From the NCBI GenBank assembly GCA_000183865.1, contig CM001047.1, forward strand, positions 463,230 through 468,672: a DNA stretch of 5,443 nucleotides, written 5' to 3'. Origin of the DNA: Listeria marthii FSL S4-120. Lineage in GTDB: Bacteria > Bacillota > Bacilli > Lactobacillales > Listeriaceae. Shown in pieces: positions 5,421-5,443 of this stretch. Position 1 is the first letter of the stretch, and each line of letters opens with the position of its first letter. The notes beneath the pieces are model-generated. The model was not told where the DNA came from. It saw only the letters and a program-made list of their open reading frames with translations, and made no database searches. The translations under genes were made by a program, and so were the position numbers.

Positions 5421-5443
5421 TTGGTTTTTATCAGAAAAAATAG
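5421..5443 (+). CDS. Possible start of a further gene (partial)
   Basis: TTGGAG at 5404-5409 looks like an SD in the right place after the preceding stop. TTG 5421 opens a frame (MVFIRKN) that stays open to the edge. The spacing of 11 bases is long, and the real start may lie beyond the window. Only the pattern of tight same-strand genes supports this call. Confidence 0.2.

Overview
This window is a compact, AT-rich, one-directional gene cluster. Every gene I can support reads on the + strand. The sequence looks like a low-GC Gram-positive (Firmicutes): A/T-ending codons dominate, purine-rich Shine-Dalgarno (SD) sites stand before nearly every gene, and TTG starts are frequent (656, 1601, 3228). 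Listeria or a relative is my best guess. That rests on composition and style only, because no gene here identifies the genus.

Layout. (1) Positions 2-70 look like the last 22 codons of a gene entering from the left. (2) A soluble 139-aa protein ends at 594; its frame and SD suggest the real start is a non-canonical ATT at 109, giving 161 aa. (3) A soluble acidic 129-aa protein spans 656-1045. (4) Three small membrane proteins follow between 1084 and 1756: 90 aa with three predicted helices, then 59 aa and 51 aa with two each. The last two are very short but have good SDs and matching helix-PKK-helix layouts. (5) A 379-aa soluble protein overlaps a 76-aa protein by four bases. (6) A 347-aa soluble protein. 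(7) A four-helix membrane protein of about 118 aa. (8) A 221-aa soluble protein with a beta-rich C-terminal part. (9) A possible next gene begins at the right edge.

How the genes may work together. Spacers are 19-76 bases, one gene pair overlaps, and I found no convincing terminator or promoter, so most or all of the window could be one transcript. None of the proteins has a catalytic motif, DNA-binding domain, signal peptide or transposase signature that I can recognise. Such a run of unrelated small soluble and small multi-helix membrane proteins is typical of the accessory ends of type VII secretion/LXG toxin loci and other polymorphic-toxin loci, where rows of immunity and orphan-immunity genes sit downstream of a toxin. 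That reading is inference: no secretion gene or toxin lies inside the window.

There is no stretch longer than 300 bases without a gene. I see no tRNA, rRNA, CRISPR array, insertion sequence, phage attachment site or riboswitch.
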